From Diplolepis rosae (taxonomy: Eukaryota > Arthropoda > Insecta > Hymenoptera > Diplolepididae), in NCBI GenBank assembly GCA_030998225.1, contig JAPYXD010000608.1:712501-776500 (forward strand): a stretch of 64,000 nt of DNA, in the 5' to 3' direction. Shown piece after piece: positions 1-11,304 of the stretch. The notes under the pieces were generated by a model. That model did no database searches and was not told where the DNA came from. It worked only from the letters and a program-made list of their open reading frames with translations. Positions within the stretch are counted from its first letter, which is position 1; each line of letters starts with the position of its first letter. The position numbers were made by a program, and so were the translations under genes.

Positions 1-1115
1 ACATGTATAGTAAATAAGAGATTATTTCCCTAATTTCCACACGCTTTCAGGTTAGAACTTACATTGCTCTCGCACTAAGTGTTTTTTTCATGCCTTCATC
101 CACGTGCCTTACTCTATGTGCGACGCGTGTGCACCTCTATGAAAGACACATCTGCGCCATCTTAAGGCACATTGTGCGGATTAATCGGTATGCACGCCTT
201 CATCTTGAGCAACGCGTCACAACCCATTACTGATCATGTAAAGTTTTTCTGAGATATTTATTATTTGAAGTGTTAGTACGGACGAAATCAAGTCTAGTGG
301 CCACTCGAACATAAAATTAAAAAAAAAAGACAAGAGACAATCCCAACAGATACAATTCACGTTAAAACTCATTATCTCAAGACAGTTAAAACTTTCAAAC
401 AATAAAAGAAATAAAAAATAACAATTTTATGAAGTTAAATGAATTGAGTAAGTAACCTGACAACATGTAGGTCCTTCAAGTTGATTTTCTTACTTCACAT
501 GCATGTTCCCTGTAGCTAAAATTACGATGGGGTCAACGGTGATATATGAACGGTGATTTCATGCTTGAGCTGGCGTTTGTTTTACAGGACAATGTTCGAA
601 CAATTGTAGTCTATCAGAATAATCCTGTCCCAATACAAGAAATAGTGTTCATTCTCAACAACTTTTATTGGGACTTATCTGTAGTAACGCGTCGATTCTT
701 GTGTCAATTCCAAGTTTAAGACCAAAAAATTAATTTTTCATTCTCTCGCTATAAGTGCGAGTAGGACGAACTTATGCGAATGCATATTGCTATCAAACTC
801 GCACTCATATCCCTATTATCCACCCCTCTTATAGTCACTCTGTTTATGGAACTGCTTTTTGGGTAAAAGTAGTTCTAAGCGGGAAATTCCAAGAGAAAGA
901 TTTTGTTTTTTTTGCTCAAATATGTAATATCAGGGCGGCTGCTCGACCGGAAAACCGGGAATTTTCTGTGACCTGGACAAATTGGGAAATTAACAGGAAT
1001 TTTAAAAAATTTTTAATAAAAAACGATTTTATTTGTGCAAAGCAAGCAAGCAACTTGAGTGCAGGAGTGTGAAGCAGCCTCAGGCCTAGATGGACTCCAG
1101 AACCACCAAAATATA
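1..1115. other. No gene recognised (left edge)
   Basis: AT-rich sequence without a recognisable protein domain, RNA gene or repeat boundary. Short open frames at 755-1072 and 1059-1247 (+) have no recognisable motif, and the second runs into the mariner remnant. Upstream IWS1 exons could be hidden here, but I see no acidic Ser/Asp/Glu-rich coding run like the IWS1 N-terminus. Confidence 0.6.
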
Positions 1116-1449
1116 TCAGGTGTACAAATAAGTTTCCGCCGTTTTTTTATCAAAAATTGGGTATTTATCGTGAAAGAACGAAACCTTATGTTTTATTCGA
1201 AGTATTGTCCATCTTATTGTTCTTCTTGCGTTTGGCACGAATCTTGACCCTTTCATGCTTCCAATTCCGCGTCTTCGTACACTTTCGGCCTTCCGCTACT
1301 ACTTCTCCCACTTAAAGCGTCCTCACCATAATATTTTTCTACAAGCAATCGATACGCCTCAGCTGCAGATTTCTTCAAATTGAAGAAGTAAATCAAAAAG
1401 TCCCGCAAATGACGCTTATTCGGCTGAAAAAACTTATTTGTACACCTGA
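1116..1449 (-). mobile_element. Internally deleted mariner element (copy A)
   Basis: A 334-bp element bounded by inverted repeats. The left end reads TCAGGTGTACAAATAAG and the right end is its complement. TA dinucleotides flank both sides (1114-1115 and 1450-1451), as expected for Tc1/mariner insertion. The minus strand keeps a degenerate N-terminal transposase piece: the first helix-turn-helix (AAEAYRLLVE) followed by the linker GRPKVYEDAELEA. The segment between these, which copy B at 30712-31197 retains, is deleted here. No catalytic DDE region remains, so this is a non-autonomous copy. Confidence 0.85.
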
Positions 1450-1451
1450 TA

Positions 1452-2091
1452 TATTATATGCATTGAATAAATATATATATTGGACCACTAATAGGAAAAA
1501 TATGGGGTGATAATGTCGTTACCAAGGCTTGACTTGACACATTTGTCCAAGTATTGGCCAAGACTGGTTACCGGTCTCAAAAGATCGGGAAAAGCTTTAC
1601 TATCAGTACTGGATGATTATTGACTATTTATCGTTCCTCTCAAGGCATGGGATACCAACATTTCTTCAGGATGGGGAAATTTTTTTACCTATGTATATTA
1701 ATTTTTTTGCACAAAATACTAATCAGTGTTTTATTCGAAAAAATTATTTTTGAATTAAATAAATATTAATTTTAATAAATTGAAGAGGACCCCATTGGGC
1801 GTTATTCAATTTGGAATTGTTATCATCAGAACAAAAATATCATTAATCTTTAATAAACTCCATCTAAAATTGAGTTCATTAACTTTAAATGCATAAAAGT
1901 GTTTATTGTAACCATAATCATAAAAATATTTTGCGATTATATCAAAGTCGTTTGTTGCATCCAAAATAACGTGTTGTACGATGTGAAACTGAAGTTCCTG
2001 ATGATATAAAAGTTTAAGACGTCTAACACCCAAACTTGTGACGAATTGTTAGATGAATTTTTAGACGAAATATTAGAAAGAAATAGTATAT
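1452..2091. other. No gene recognised
   Basis: AT-rich spacer between the mariner remnant and the hairpin TIR element. A 75-codon minus-strand frame at 1806-2033 shows no family motif. Confidence 0.5.
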
Positions 2092-2610
2092 TATGTACCT
2101 AGGCGCATAATGAGGGTTATTGCGCGACGAGCGACAATGCTCGCAGAAGATCGAAGCCGAGGCGCGATCAGTTCTGCGAGCATTTTAAGCGAGTCTCGTA
2201 ATTACCCGAATTGTGTGCATTGGCACATATTCTATATTATGTGACTGCGGCGCATATACGAGTTTTTGTGCGTACACTCGAATCCAATCTGAAAAGGTCG
2301 AAAATTTCGTGATTATCGCCTATCTCACTTGAGATTTCGCGAATACTTCTGGCCACTTTGATTTTCTCGATTTTGTGTAGTAGTAGCGTATTGTAATAGA
2401 CGCATTAGCAGGTCAAATGTACAAGGCTTTGTCAGTACGGTGCCAACGCTGTACAAAGAAGACATAGAATAAGAAGATTACGCTCCGCTGTATCGTAATA
2501 GGCGCATGCGCAGTTAAATTTTTACATTACATTCCTCTGTATCGTAATACAGAACATTACGCTACTATCAACTGTAGCGTAAAAGTGAGTTTACGCGCCG
2601 GAGGCACATC
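2092..2610. repeat. Hairpin-bearing TIR element, copy 1
   Basis: First of three related copies (others at 46613-46914 and 61024-61575). The element starts near TTATGTACCTAGG and ends near GGAGGCACAT, a short terminal inverted repeat that is clearer in copy 3 (TTATGTGCCT / AGGCACATAA). Near the left end is a strong hairpin: GCTCGCAGAA at 2139-2148 pairs with TTCTGCGAGC at 2172-2181. There is no coding capacity. It is most simply a MITE-like non-autonomous DNA transposon; its superfamily is unknown. Confidence 0.7.
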
Positions 2611-2640
2611 AATTATTTTTTGTCATCCTCACTTGAAAAT

Positions 2641-3003
2641 GACCCCATTCTAGTACCAATTTTAGTACGCAATGTGCCTGATTCTCGCCTCCTTGAAACG
2701 ATGCGAAAATTTTCGATCCTCACATTATTCCATCTCCAACTAATGCGTGAATTTCTGAATCTTACATGAAGTATGACGAGCATCATACTTCATCTCAATC
2801 TCTCTCCTGAGAACACGCACATATCCACACATCGTTTGTCTGTGTGTCATCCAAATTAGCGCCATCTGTTACAAAACGACGGTGGCTTGTTGTTTTTATC
2901 GGTCTGGTACCGACGCGAATGACATTTTCAGGTTATGTAATTGTGATTTTTGGCGCCTAGTTAGGCACATTGCATACTAAAATTGGTACTAATGGAATGG
3001 GTC
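2641..3003. repeat. Small TIR element (MITE-like)
   Basis: A block of about 50 bp at 2641-2690 (CATTCTAGTACCAATTTTAG onward) recurs inverted at 2952-3003. The two ends share the core AGTACCAATTTTAGTA and then GCAATGTGCCT. The interior has no ORF. This is consistent with a MITE of about 363 bp; a target duplication could not be fixed with confidence. Confidence 0.65.
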
Positions 3004-3301
3004 CATTCTTATGTGAAAATAACAAAAAATAGTACGAGACGAACTTTATCCCTAGTTCAGGTAACGAAGGAAGACAATAGAAGCAATAAACAATACCTAC
3101 ATGAACATTAGAGAGCAAAAAAGGTTGGCGGTACGCTTCTATCATTTTGCGTAAGCGCATTCAAAACAAAAGGAGAAAAGGGACTGTGACTCGAACAGTT
3201 CAAGTTATTAGAAATTTCAATTCTAACACTTCTCCTCAAATCACGTGGTGCCCTAAACGAATCATGATATAAAGTAAAGAAAGAACAATATATCACATGT
3301 T

Positions 3302-3660
3302 TAATTTACGCAGTCCGGCCGAAATTACACAATACTCATGCTTAATTCGAAGAAGTCCCTTTGTGAGAAAGTCAGCCAGTTGATCTTCACTTGAAAAGTG
3401 TTTAACAGAGAAGAGACAACTTCTGTTGTCACAAAGGATAGTGAGTTCTCCGTAACTGCCAAAACCAAGGTCCTGACTACTCGTTAAAGATATATGGCCT
3501 CTTTGAAAGATTCGTCCATGTCCATGTATTCGGCTTCTGTCATAGACAATGCTACTGTTTTCTGCTTTCTTGACTCCCAGGAAATAGGTCCTCCGCTAAT
3601 TAGGAAAATGTATTCTGATTGATATTTGCGATCCTCGATGCAGCCTCGTTAGTCTGCGTC
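3302..3660 (-). pseudogene. Ty1/copia RNase H remnant
   Basis: Minus-strand translation gives a degraded copia-type RNase H following the reverse-transcriptase C-terminus. Recognisable pieces are YQSEYIFLISGGPISWESRK and VALSMTEAEYMDM, the conserved TEAEY block of copia RNase H. Stop codons and a frameshift interrupt it, and no 3' LTR follows, so the element is 3'-truncated around 3300. Confidence 0.8.
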
Positions 3661-4158
3661 AACAAATCCTTGGATTGGTCCTGGTTTCTTTTCATAGACG
3701 AGTCCTAAGTCGACAGTTCCTTTAAGATAACGCAATACGCGTTTCGCTGCCTTCCAGTGGTCTGTTCCGTAGCAGTTGTTGAACTGTCCTAATCCTCTAA
3801 TTGAGAAAGCGATGTCTGGGCGAGTCGTCACTGAAATATAAGTCAGGGTTCCGACGAGCTCACGGTATGGGAGCTTGAGTTCTTCATCGCTGGGATTTTC
3901 ATTTTTCTTGAGTTTTGTCCCTGGATTAACTGAGGTGGCAACAGGTTTGCTGTCGCTCATATTGAAGCTCTGGAGGAGCTCTTGTACGTATCTTTGCTGA
4001 CTCATTGAAACTTCACCATCAGATTGTTTAAACTCCACTCCTGAACAGTAGCTTACTCGGCCCAGATCCTTGACTTCAAAATCAGATGACAGTTTCTCTT
4101 TCAGTACGTCGATTGCCTTTTCATCTCGCGATGCATTGCTGGGGTGACAGCGTGTCAT
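3649..4158 (-). pseudogene. Ty1/copia reverse transcriptase, C-terminal part
   Basis: A 169-residue open stretch with typical copia RT thumb/connection sequence: FEVKDLGRVSYCSGVEF, then the MSQQRYVQELLQSFNM block, and LPYRELVGTLTYIS with TRPDIAF. The Y[V/M]DD catalytic block and most of the palm upstream are missing. It follows directly from the shortened RT region at 4172-4594, so the polyprotein carries an internal deletion as well as stops. Role in the intact family: reverse transcription of the element RNA. Confidence 0.9.
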
Positions 4159-4171
4159 CTAAGAGCTTTAT

Positions 4172-4846
4172 TCAGCTTAGTGCATCAACTTCTGCCTGCT
4201 TGTCTAAGTCCATAAATGCCTTCTTGAGAAGGCACACTTCATTCCCCCTTTGAAAATCGTGTAACATTCTTTTCGCTTTTGTTCCAATTTCGCTATTTCC
4301 CTCGAAATCAATGACATTTTGCAGGAACACTTCAAAGAATTTAGGGGCCTCCATGATGACCTCCTCCTCCAAATCTCCATTAAGATAGGATGCTTTCTTT
4401 ATCGATATTTCAGACATAAAGGTATACTCTTTATCCCCAATTGTTTCGTCTTTTTCTGGAACTGGAGATAGATTATTTTCCTGCAGAGTACGGCTTCGTA
4501 ATCCTGTTCTAGTACCCATTTGGGGATTCTTGGTTTCCAAAACAGTCTTGGATCTGCGCTCCCCTTTGGTCAACCTGGTTTTCTTTTTTTTCACTGGTGA
4601 CCATGTGTTTTGTTAGAGTGTTTTCAATTTCGAGTAGTTCACGTTCATCTTTTGGTTCTGGCTGTGTGATAAACTGATGATCAAAACTATTTCTCCTTCT
4701 GGTGACAAACTGTGTTCAAAGTCAACAAAACGATGATCTTCCTCTGGTTTGTGATCTGGGTGTGAAAAGATTGTATAGATTTCCGTCGCTATTTTAGTAT
4801 TAGTACTCAAATCTTCTGTAAATTTCAAGTCACGATTCATGATCAC
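4172..4846 (-). pseudogene. Ty1/copia integrase-RT junction and partial RT
   Basis: The minus strand holds the integrase C-terminal linker (IMNRDLKFTEDL at its start) and a charged, Ser/Thr/Glu-rich spacer. A short RT piece with the copia motif SYLNGDLEEEVIMEAPKFFE follows. The normal copia RT has about 100 more residues before this point. The reading frame breaks between 4594 and 4613. It belongs to the same element as the flanking RT and integrase pieces. Confidence 0.8.
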
Positions 4847-4849
4847 TTT

Positions 4850-5500
4850 TCTCTTCTTCTTCGACCAGATACGGAATGCCTTGGATTTATCAGAGTACCC
4901 AACGAAGATTCCTTCTTGAACCCGTTAATCTAACTTTCCTCTTTCAGGATTCTCCTTCCCATAACTCGTAAGGCGTTTTACCATTTATACTTTTAGTTGG
5001 TAGTCGATATCGTAAATAATCGGCCGTATTGATTGCTTCGAATCAAAACGAATTGGTAGGTTAGCTTCCAGCAAAAGACATCTGGCAATGTCTAGAAGGG
5101 TCCTGTTTTTTCTATCGGCAGTACCATTTTGTTCCGGATAATGTGGCACTGTCAATCTTGGAATTATTCCTTGATTCTTCAGATAAGAGTCAAATTCTCT
5201 GTTAATGTATTCCCGTCCATTATCTGACTGAATCGACTGAACTATCTTGCTTTTTTGTCTCTCTACTAGAGCCAGGTATTACTTTATTGCATTGAACGCT
5301 TCCGCCTTGGATTTTAAGAACCTAACCTCACACCATTTGGAGTAATCGTCTATGAATTCGATGTAATATTTGGCCTCTCCGAGTGAGTTTACTCTCGACG
5401 GGCCCCACACATCTGTGTGGACTATTTGCAACAATTCCGATTGTCGACTTGAAAAGGGGCTCTTGACATCCTCCCCTTCAGAAAGACTTCGCAATCCATT
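4850..5500 (-). pseudogene. Ty1/copia integrase remnant
   Basis: Minus-strand reading shows the integrase core. The N-terminal part (VHTDVWGPSRVNSLGEAKYY, FIDDYSKWCEVRFLKSK) carries the first catalytic Asp context. Then come SIQSDNGREYINREF with the second Asp and HYPEQNGTADRKNRTL with the catalytic Glu region altered (normally NGVAERKNR; here Ala-Asp). A GYSDKSKAFRIW segment at the C-terminal end matches the copia integrase GYS-KAYR block. Frameshifts and stops are present, so it is inactive. Confidence 0.88.
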
Positions 5501-6125
5501 TTTTAAACACTTCTGTTACTTGAACTCCTTTGACGAAACCTTTTCGCACAGCATCAAAAACGTCCATTACATTCGCGTGATCGAACCGTCTATCTAAGAC
5601 TTCAAGTGTGGCCTTACACGTTTTTGCATAGTACAAGTCCCTGATTCTGTAGCGTAAAGTTTAGTGTTTCCCTTAGTGTCAATGACCTCAATGACCTCAA
5701 TGTCCGTTAATTTTATCCACGGTATCGAAGAAATCGTTCAAATGGTCACAGACATCGTTTCTTTCCGCCATTTTATGTAGCGTAAGTCTTTTCAGCAACG
5801 TGGCCTTTTTTGCCGGCCCTTTAGATTGGTGAATCTCTTCCAGTCTTAACCACATTTCCCTCGACGTTGCACAGTTCTTTAGTTGCTAAATTCCACTTGG
5901 AGCAATCGACAGGATAATGTCAGAATTAGCTTTTTGGTCGTTTTTTATCGAAGCTCATTTCGCGTTGATGGTTTGTGCACTTTCCACTCTTTCAGGTTTC
6001 ACAGCATCTCCACTCACGTATTCCCATAAGTCAGCCTTTATCAACACTGCCTGCATTTGCAGTTTCCAGGTATCGAAATTATTTTTATCGAGGAGTTCAA
6101 TCCTCGTGGAGTTCGCGACGCTCAT
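5500..6125 (-). pseudogene. Ty1/copia gag remnant
   Basis: The ATG at 6125 (minus) opens a typical copia Gag beginning, SVANSTRIELLDKNNFDTWK, followed by QMQAVLIKADLWEYVSG. In-frame stops occur where Trp/Gln codons are expected. Later Gag helices are readable (CATSREMWLRLEEIHQSKG), then a region with a repeated tract at 5677-5699 that has caused stops. No CCHC zinc knuckle is visible, so the Gag C-terminus appears lost. Confidence 0.85.
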
Positions 6126-6200
6126 CTTAGTGCCCTTTTACGCGTCGTCACACCCGATACTTTCTTGGTAAGCTCTCTTATTTTTTTAACTCGCGTGCCT

Positions 6201-6372
6201 CTAGGCCCATAACCTATTAAAATAACTGGGAGAGGGAAAAAGAAACCAGTCGAGCAATCACTTAATCCGTGATGAACTTTATTATAAAACAAAGAAAGGA
6301 TTTATACACCGACAGCGGCACCATCACGGTATGTGAGAACAGCAACCAACTGTTCTTCTACTATTAGCACAT
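6201..6372 (-). mobile_element. Copia primer-binding site and 5' LTR
   Basis: On the minus strand AGGTTATGGGCCTAG (about 6200-6214) resembles the primer-binding site of copia, which matches an internal stretch of initiator tRNA-Met. The adjoining 150-160 bp contain a TATA-like TGTATAAATCC and an AATAAA, the usual content of a short LTR. The LTR start is placed near 6372 by the TG-containing end; this boundary is approximate because no second LTR is present for comparison. Confidence 0.65.
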
Positions 6373-6890
6373 TCATATGCATAATGTAGTGTGATTATTA
6401 ATAAGATCATCTTTAGTTAGAGCACTTAAGCCAAGATGAAATGGTAAGATATCAGTTTCGAAAGATTTAATTACAGAACTGATTATTTTATTTGAGTTTC
6501 CTGTACGTAGTTTAGAAAGAAACAGAACCAGAGCTTGAATTACTGAACGGGATGAACGGTTTCTCAATGAAATCATCTTATCTTTTGAATCATTAAGTTT
6601 TTGTAGAATGACGAATACAACAATACTTATGCGTGGAAACAGTTCTCTAAAGTGGAATCTCAATATATTCGATCTCAGGAGTAGCTTCATTTCTATTTAC
6701 TTTAATTGCGAATAATGGATCAAACGTTGAATCAGCTTCTAATTCAGAGTCTTGTACGCAATTATTTTTTTTATAAATAGAAAGTCTGCATTTGTGGCAT
6801 AAAATACCGTGAATAGCGATTGTTTTTTTTCGAAAGCTAAAAAAGAATTTGCTTCTTCTTCAGTTTCTACCATTTTTTTCTACTAGTCAC
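6373..6890 (-). pseudogene. Harbinger/ISL2EU-type DDE transposase fragment
   Basis: Minus-strand reading, in two frames, gives a small Cys-containing block (CHKCRLSIYKKN), then EIEYIEIPL and RTVSTHKYCCI. A helix-turn-helix-like ALVLFLSKLRTGNSNKIISS and LGLSALTKDDLINNHTTL follow. This order matches the N-terminal half of insect DDE_Tnp_4 (PIF/Harbinger or ISL2EU) transposases as I know them. No catalytic domain follows because the copia LTR abuts it at 6372, suggesting the copia element inserted here or truncated it. Confidence 0.72.
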
Positions 6891-7861
6891 TTTCTTTAAC
6901 ACTAGAAGTACCACGTGGGTCACTTTTGACCTACGAGAGTTTGTCGAGGACCCTATCCACCTCCATAATCATCGCAGGACCAAACGCTTCCGTGACTTTT
7001 AATCATTTATGAGGTTTTACAACTCACCAAAATTATACAGCGTAAAAATAATTTAACATTATATCATAAGGTCTAGTTACCATAAACAAAATTCAGAAAA
7101 ATTTAATTTAGAAAAGAAATAAACGGTTCTATCGATCAAGTGGCTCCAAATAATGACACGAGGTAATGTCACGCTCATGATTTTTTTTTTTTTTTTAGTT
7201 ATGCTCCACCACACAAAAAAAATCATAAAAAATCTGAGTTGTAGTATACAGAGCAAAGATGTTTTCCTGAAAAAATAAAATTGGTAGAAAAAAAAATTAC
7301 AAAATTTGCAAACATTTTTTTATGCTTATTTTTTGTTCGAGAAATTTATCAATTTTTTCTTAAATTATCCAGAGTGATCTTTAAAACATATATTGTGTTC
7401 ATTAAAGTAACTAAACATTCATTAAATTTATAATTATCCTTATACGGTTTATAAACCATTATGGAGGACAAAATTCAGTTACTAAAAAGAATTATCATGA
7501 TATAAAGATGTAAAAATGTTTTTTAAAAATATTAGTGAATTATCAGCCATCAAAAACCCGTTGTGATTCTATAATAATATGCAGGGGAGACAAAAATTCT
7601 GATTTGTTGATTATAAAATATTGCACACCTGGCATACGAAAATGATATGCCGTTAGTTACAAATCGATATCGAAAGTGAAAGGGCAATTTTTGAACTGTG
7701 GAAGTAGAGGCTCGCATTAGTGCGTTAACATTCTCGCATGGCAGCTTTCGAAAACGGAGTCTCGGGCCAATTATCTGCCTAGATCTACCTAGTTAACTTA
7801 TGAGTCCTTGACCTTTTCAACCTGTCAGTAGATGGTGCTTATCCTGTTAACAGTTGAAATG
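6891..7861. other. No gene recognised
   Basis: AT-rich intergenic sequence with a poly-T tract near 7181-7197 and no recognisable coding motif or repeat boundary. Confidence 0.5.
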
Positions 7862-8419
7862 TCAAAATCTATTTTTTCAATTATTCGCGAGAACTTTTTT
7901 TTCAATTATCTATAACTTCTTTAAAAATTGACCGATTTTAACCATTTTCACTTTAAAATTTTTGTAATAATTTGGACTACCGAATACAGTTATAAACAAT
8001 TGCTTGTTAATTGTTATTAATTTTGTATTTAGCAATAAACAAAAATTGCTATCTTTTTTTTTTAAATTCAATATCTCGAAAAGTGTATGTTTTTTTTTCT
8101 ATCAAACTTTTTTCGCATCAAAAAGACACCTTGAGTTACAATTCTACTGAATCTCTAGTAGCTAAAATTTTTTGTTTCCGAGTTATGATTTTTTGAAGAA
8201 GAAAATCGTTTTCTTCGTGAAAACGTGGACTGCACAATGAATATCAACTTTATATGTGCGTCCTTACATTATCGAAAACTCTAATATAAATAATGGAAAA
8301 AGTAAATATCTCCTTTTCTGCAAGTTTTTTTTTTCTATGCATTGAAAATAAGAATAATCAAATTTTACATAATTTACAAGTCAACTTATATTCAATTTTG
8401 TATTTATTACTTAAAGAAT

Positions 8420-8500
8420 TTGAAAATCTTTCTGTGGAAAAAAGACACTTTCGACTGCACTGGGATTCGAGCCCAGGTCTTTCGATTGCCGGTAGATTGA
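8420..8500 (-). repeat. tRNA-derived SINE-like repeat (copy 1)
   Basis: On the minus strand a perfect tRNA T-arm is readable: CTGGG, loop CTCGAAT, CCCAG. It is preceded by GGCAATCGAAAGAC and followed by TGCAGTCGAAA. The same block of about 110 bp occurs on the + strand at 33465-33555. A complementary 5' acceptor strand and D-arm are not visible, so this is a tRNA-derived repeat fragment and not a tRNA gene. Confidence 0.6.
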
Positions 8501-8846
8501 CTTTTTAGGTGAAATAGATTTTAATGTTTGAAAAAGTAGAACCATTATACTTTACTGGTGGCTTTCTCTCGAATTATTGAAAATGTAGTGTTCAACAAAT
8601 CATTTACATTGATTCAACTGTTTCAAATACAGAGAATGGAATTGCAGTGAGAGATATAATTTTCATTACTAAATAATAAATTACCTGGTAGATAGTTATT
8701 GTTTCAGCCCTAAAAATTGATAAATGAATATATCTGAAATGAACAAACACAGCAACATTAATGTATCGTGAATTTCGAAAGGAATATATTAGAATGATCT
8801 CGTACAATAATAAGCGTAGATATATATTTCTAAACCTGAATCAGTG

Positions 8847-9247
8847 AACGGCCACTGATTCGCAGTGACTATTCACTGATAGCAGCAGCTATAAGTCTTT
8901 CACTGAGAATCAGTGAAATTCGACTGATGAATCAGTGAAATAGATTGAACTCGCTTATTGAATGAGTGAATGATTCAGGTAGGAGTAATAAAAGCAGCAA
9001 TATATTTTAACGTTCGATGAAGTCGTTTATTTTAGGCTAAACAACACTAAAACGAAATTACGTAGTTATTATTTTTAAGGGATGATAAATTAGTAAAGTG
9101 TAGATGAAAGTTTTGAATTCGCGAATTCAAAAGTTATGTTCACGTGACCCAGTCACTGATTCCTCAGTGAAATCAAAGCAGGGCACTGCTTCATCAGTTG
9201 ATATATTTTCACTGATATAATCAGTGACTATTTCACTGATTTAGGTT
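8847..9247. repeat. Palindromic element built of CAGTGA-type units
   Basis: Its ends read CTAAACCTGAATCAGTGA and TCACTGATTTAGGTTTAG in inverted orientation. Both ends contain several copies of ATCAGTGA / TCACTGAT. A related element occurs twice inside the arms of the 8.5-kb hAT (about 38704-38912 and 42485-42700). The density of short inverted units suggests transposase-binding repeats in a MITE family. Confidence 0.65.
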
Positions 9248-10017
9248 TAGAGAGTACTTACAAAAAATGTGTACATAGAATACCAAGCTATTGCTGAAGA
9301 CTTTAGGTACAAAATCGAAAAAAACGTTCAATGAAATTCATTGTTAAGTTGAAAACATTCGATAGATCATATCTAAGCACAGTCGAATTGTCATAAAGAC
9401 TGAGTAAAATTTTTTTGTGATATTTAGAGTTTCACAATATAATCGTAAAGGACAACTATACATCGTTATACCATACACGATGAACATATAAAGTTGATAT
9501 TCATTGTGTAGTCCACGTTCTTACGAAGAAAACGATTTTTTTCTTTAAAAAATCATAACTTGGAAACAAAAAATTTTAGCTACTAGAGATTCAGTAGAAT
9601 TGTAACTCAAGGTGTCTTTTTGATGTGAAAAAAGTTTGAGAGAAAAAAAAATACTCTTTTCGAGATATTGAATTTAAAAAAAAATAGCAATTTTTGTTTA
9701 TTGATAAATACAAAATTAATTACAATCAACGAGCAATTGTTCATAACTGTATTCGGTAGTCCAAATTATTACAAACATTTAAAAGTGAAAATTGCTAAAA
9801 TCGGTCAATTTTTAAAGAAGTTATAGACAATTGAAATAAAAGTTCTCGCGAATAGTTGAAAAAATAGATTTTGACCCCAAAAACGAAATTGTCGACAAAT
9901 CTCAGAAATTTTTTTTTTTCGGCCCAAAAAAAATACGTTTTTCATTATTTCGATCAAAGATCAACATATTTGAGTTTCGTTAAAAAATAAATTCATGTCC
10001 CGAATGGACCGGTTGAA

Positions 10018-10540
10018 TTGAGATGGAAAGCATCTGTGATAAAACACCTGCATAGCTATAGTAGGCATAAGGGCTGTCGAGAAAATAAAGATCGTTCTAG
10101 TAGAAGAAAAAGTGGGAGAAGGCCTTTGAATAGGTACGTTTTGGAGACAGGCAGTAAGGAAAATTTTAGCACGTCTTCAAAAAAATTGAATTTGGACAAA
10201 GATATGGATGATATTAAAATTAGTGCCAGTTTGGGTTATAAATTTATAAATCTTCTTTCTGTGTTAATGTCATTATCACAATTTCTTGTGTGCCAAAAGT
10301 GCCATTCAGGTGTTCCCTTCGAAGAAAAAAGTCGACATGGTCTGGGTTCCAAGATTGCTATTATTTGTGATAATTGGGAATTACGTGCAATAAACTCTTG
10401 TTGTCTGATTAAAACACACATATGATATTAGTTGCAGAATAGTTTTAATTATGAGTTTATTAGGTATTGAACTGAACAGTATTAAAAAATTTTGTGCAGC
10501 TGTAACTCACGAACAAATCGATAAATCGATTCAGAATTTC
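10018..10540 (+). pseudogene. Mutator-like transposase N-terminal remnant
   Basis: A basic N-terminal stretch is followed by GYKFINLLSVLMSLSQFLV and a Cys pair (CQKCHSG), and then KIAIICDNWE. After a stop, the same reading continues as RIVLIMSLLGIELNSIKKFC. This resembles the Mutator-like domain found in many arthropod elements: a GYR(I/L)-CxxC module followed by a RLLG-IKKFC helix. The expected Cys/Asn residues of the second pair are eroded and a stop interrupts the frame. The catalytic DDE domain is not seen. Assignment is by remembered pattern only. Confidence 0.6.
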
Positions 10541-10616
10541 CAGGGTATACTCAGCACATGTTTTTACATACCATGAACTAGGATTTTCCTGATCCGTTAA
10601 AAATTGCAAATTTGCA

Positions 10617-11304
10617 ATGCAGAAAACTGATGTTTTTTTTTGTTGCGAAATTCGAATCGCTTCGTTTCTCAACACTTTTGGAAAAAGGTTTCATTTTCAA
10701 GATGACACTTTCGATGAAATTCTGCAGAGAATGTATAATCAAAAGGAGGTGCAGAATACTTTGGCGACTGAGGTAAAAGAAAATGGTGGGCTTCGTCGGA
10801 AGTCACCTTTTAAAAGTGTTGCATTCGATGACATTTTAGATTTTCCAGAAATTACTGAAAGAGATTTGTAGATCTTATTCAATGATTCATACCAGCTGAG
10901 CCAAGCGGTATCATATTTAGCAGAAATGATGGATAAAGATGGAAAATTGAAGTTTCAGTACGATAAAGACCAGTCAATTGTACTTAAATTGAAAGTTCAA
11001 TCTCGCCATGTTTCTCACACAGCATACAGATGCATCTTAATGCGTTGGTGTTTCTGGTTTGACGCATCACACATGCGAATGTACCAATGGAAAATAGACT
11101 GTTGGTTGTTGCTCTCCTATTGCTGCAATGGTATATTATTTGTCTCATGCTAAATACTTATCCAAAGTTTTTAAACCAGCGGAAATACTAAGTGATGTAT
11201 TCAAGAAAAATAATTACACTGCAGTTACGAAAGTGACAGTGACGAGGATTAAAAGAAAGAATTACATGAAAAGTATTCAGTTTTGTGAGAGGCGAGGGGA
11301 CTAG
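10617..11304 (+). pseudogene. Transposon-like ORF remnant with SWIM-like Cys cluster
   Basis: Several frames join into a degraded protein: a helical, Glu/Lys-rich part (10690-10868, ending FPEITERDL), then DGKLKFQYDKDQSIVLKLKV, then VGCCSPIAAMVYYLSHAKYL and KPAEILSDVF. The VGCC-x2-IAA-x2-YYL segment resembles the zinc-binding VGCCSH-type module of insect transposon proteins, with the His replaced by Pro. Frameshifts near 10868 and 11040 show decay. It may or may not belong to the same element as the Mutator-like block upstream. Confidence 0.5.

Larger units (their letters stand above)
7862..9880. repeat. Inverted-repeat element with 0.4-kb arms
   Basis: The segment 7862-8256 recurs in inverted orientation at 9487-9880 with only scattered differences. 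For example, CAATATCTCGAAAAGTGTAT pairs with its complement near 9650. The roughly 1.2-kb interior contains a SINE-like piece (about 8420-8500) and a smaller palindromic element (8847-9247). No transposase ORF is present. It is consistent with a foldback or MITE-like element nested around other insertions. Confidence 0.75.

Noticed and set aside
755..1072. 105-codon + strand frame near the left edge considered as an upstream IWS1 exon
   Set aside because: It lacks the acidic Ser/Glu repeats of IWS1 N-termini, has no convincing splice sites and shows no other family pattern.
8420..8500. Possible tRNA gene
   Set aside because: Only the T-arm is perfect; no D-arm, no anticodon arm, and no complementary acceptor strand. 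A second copy shows it is a repeat.
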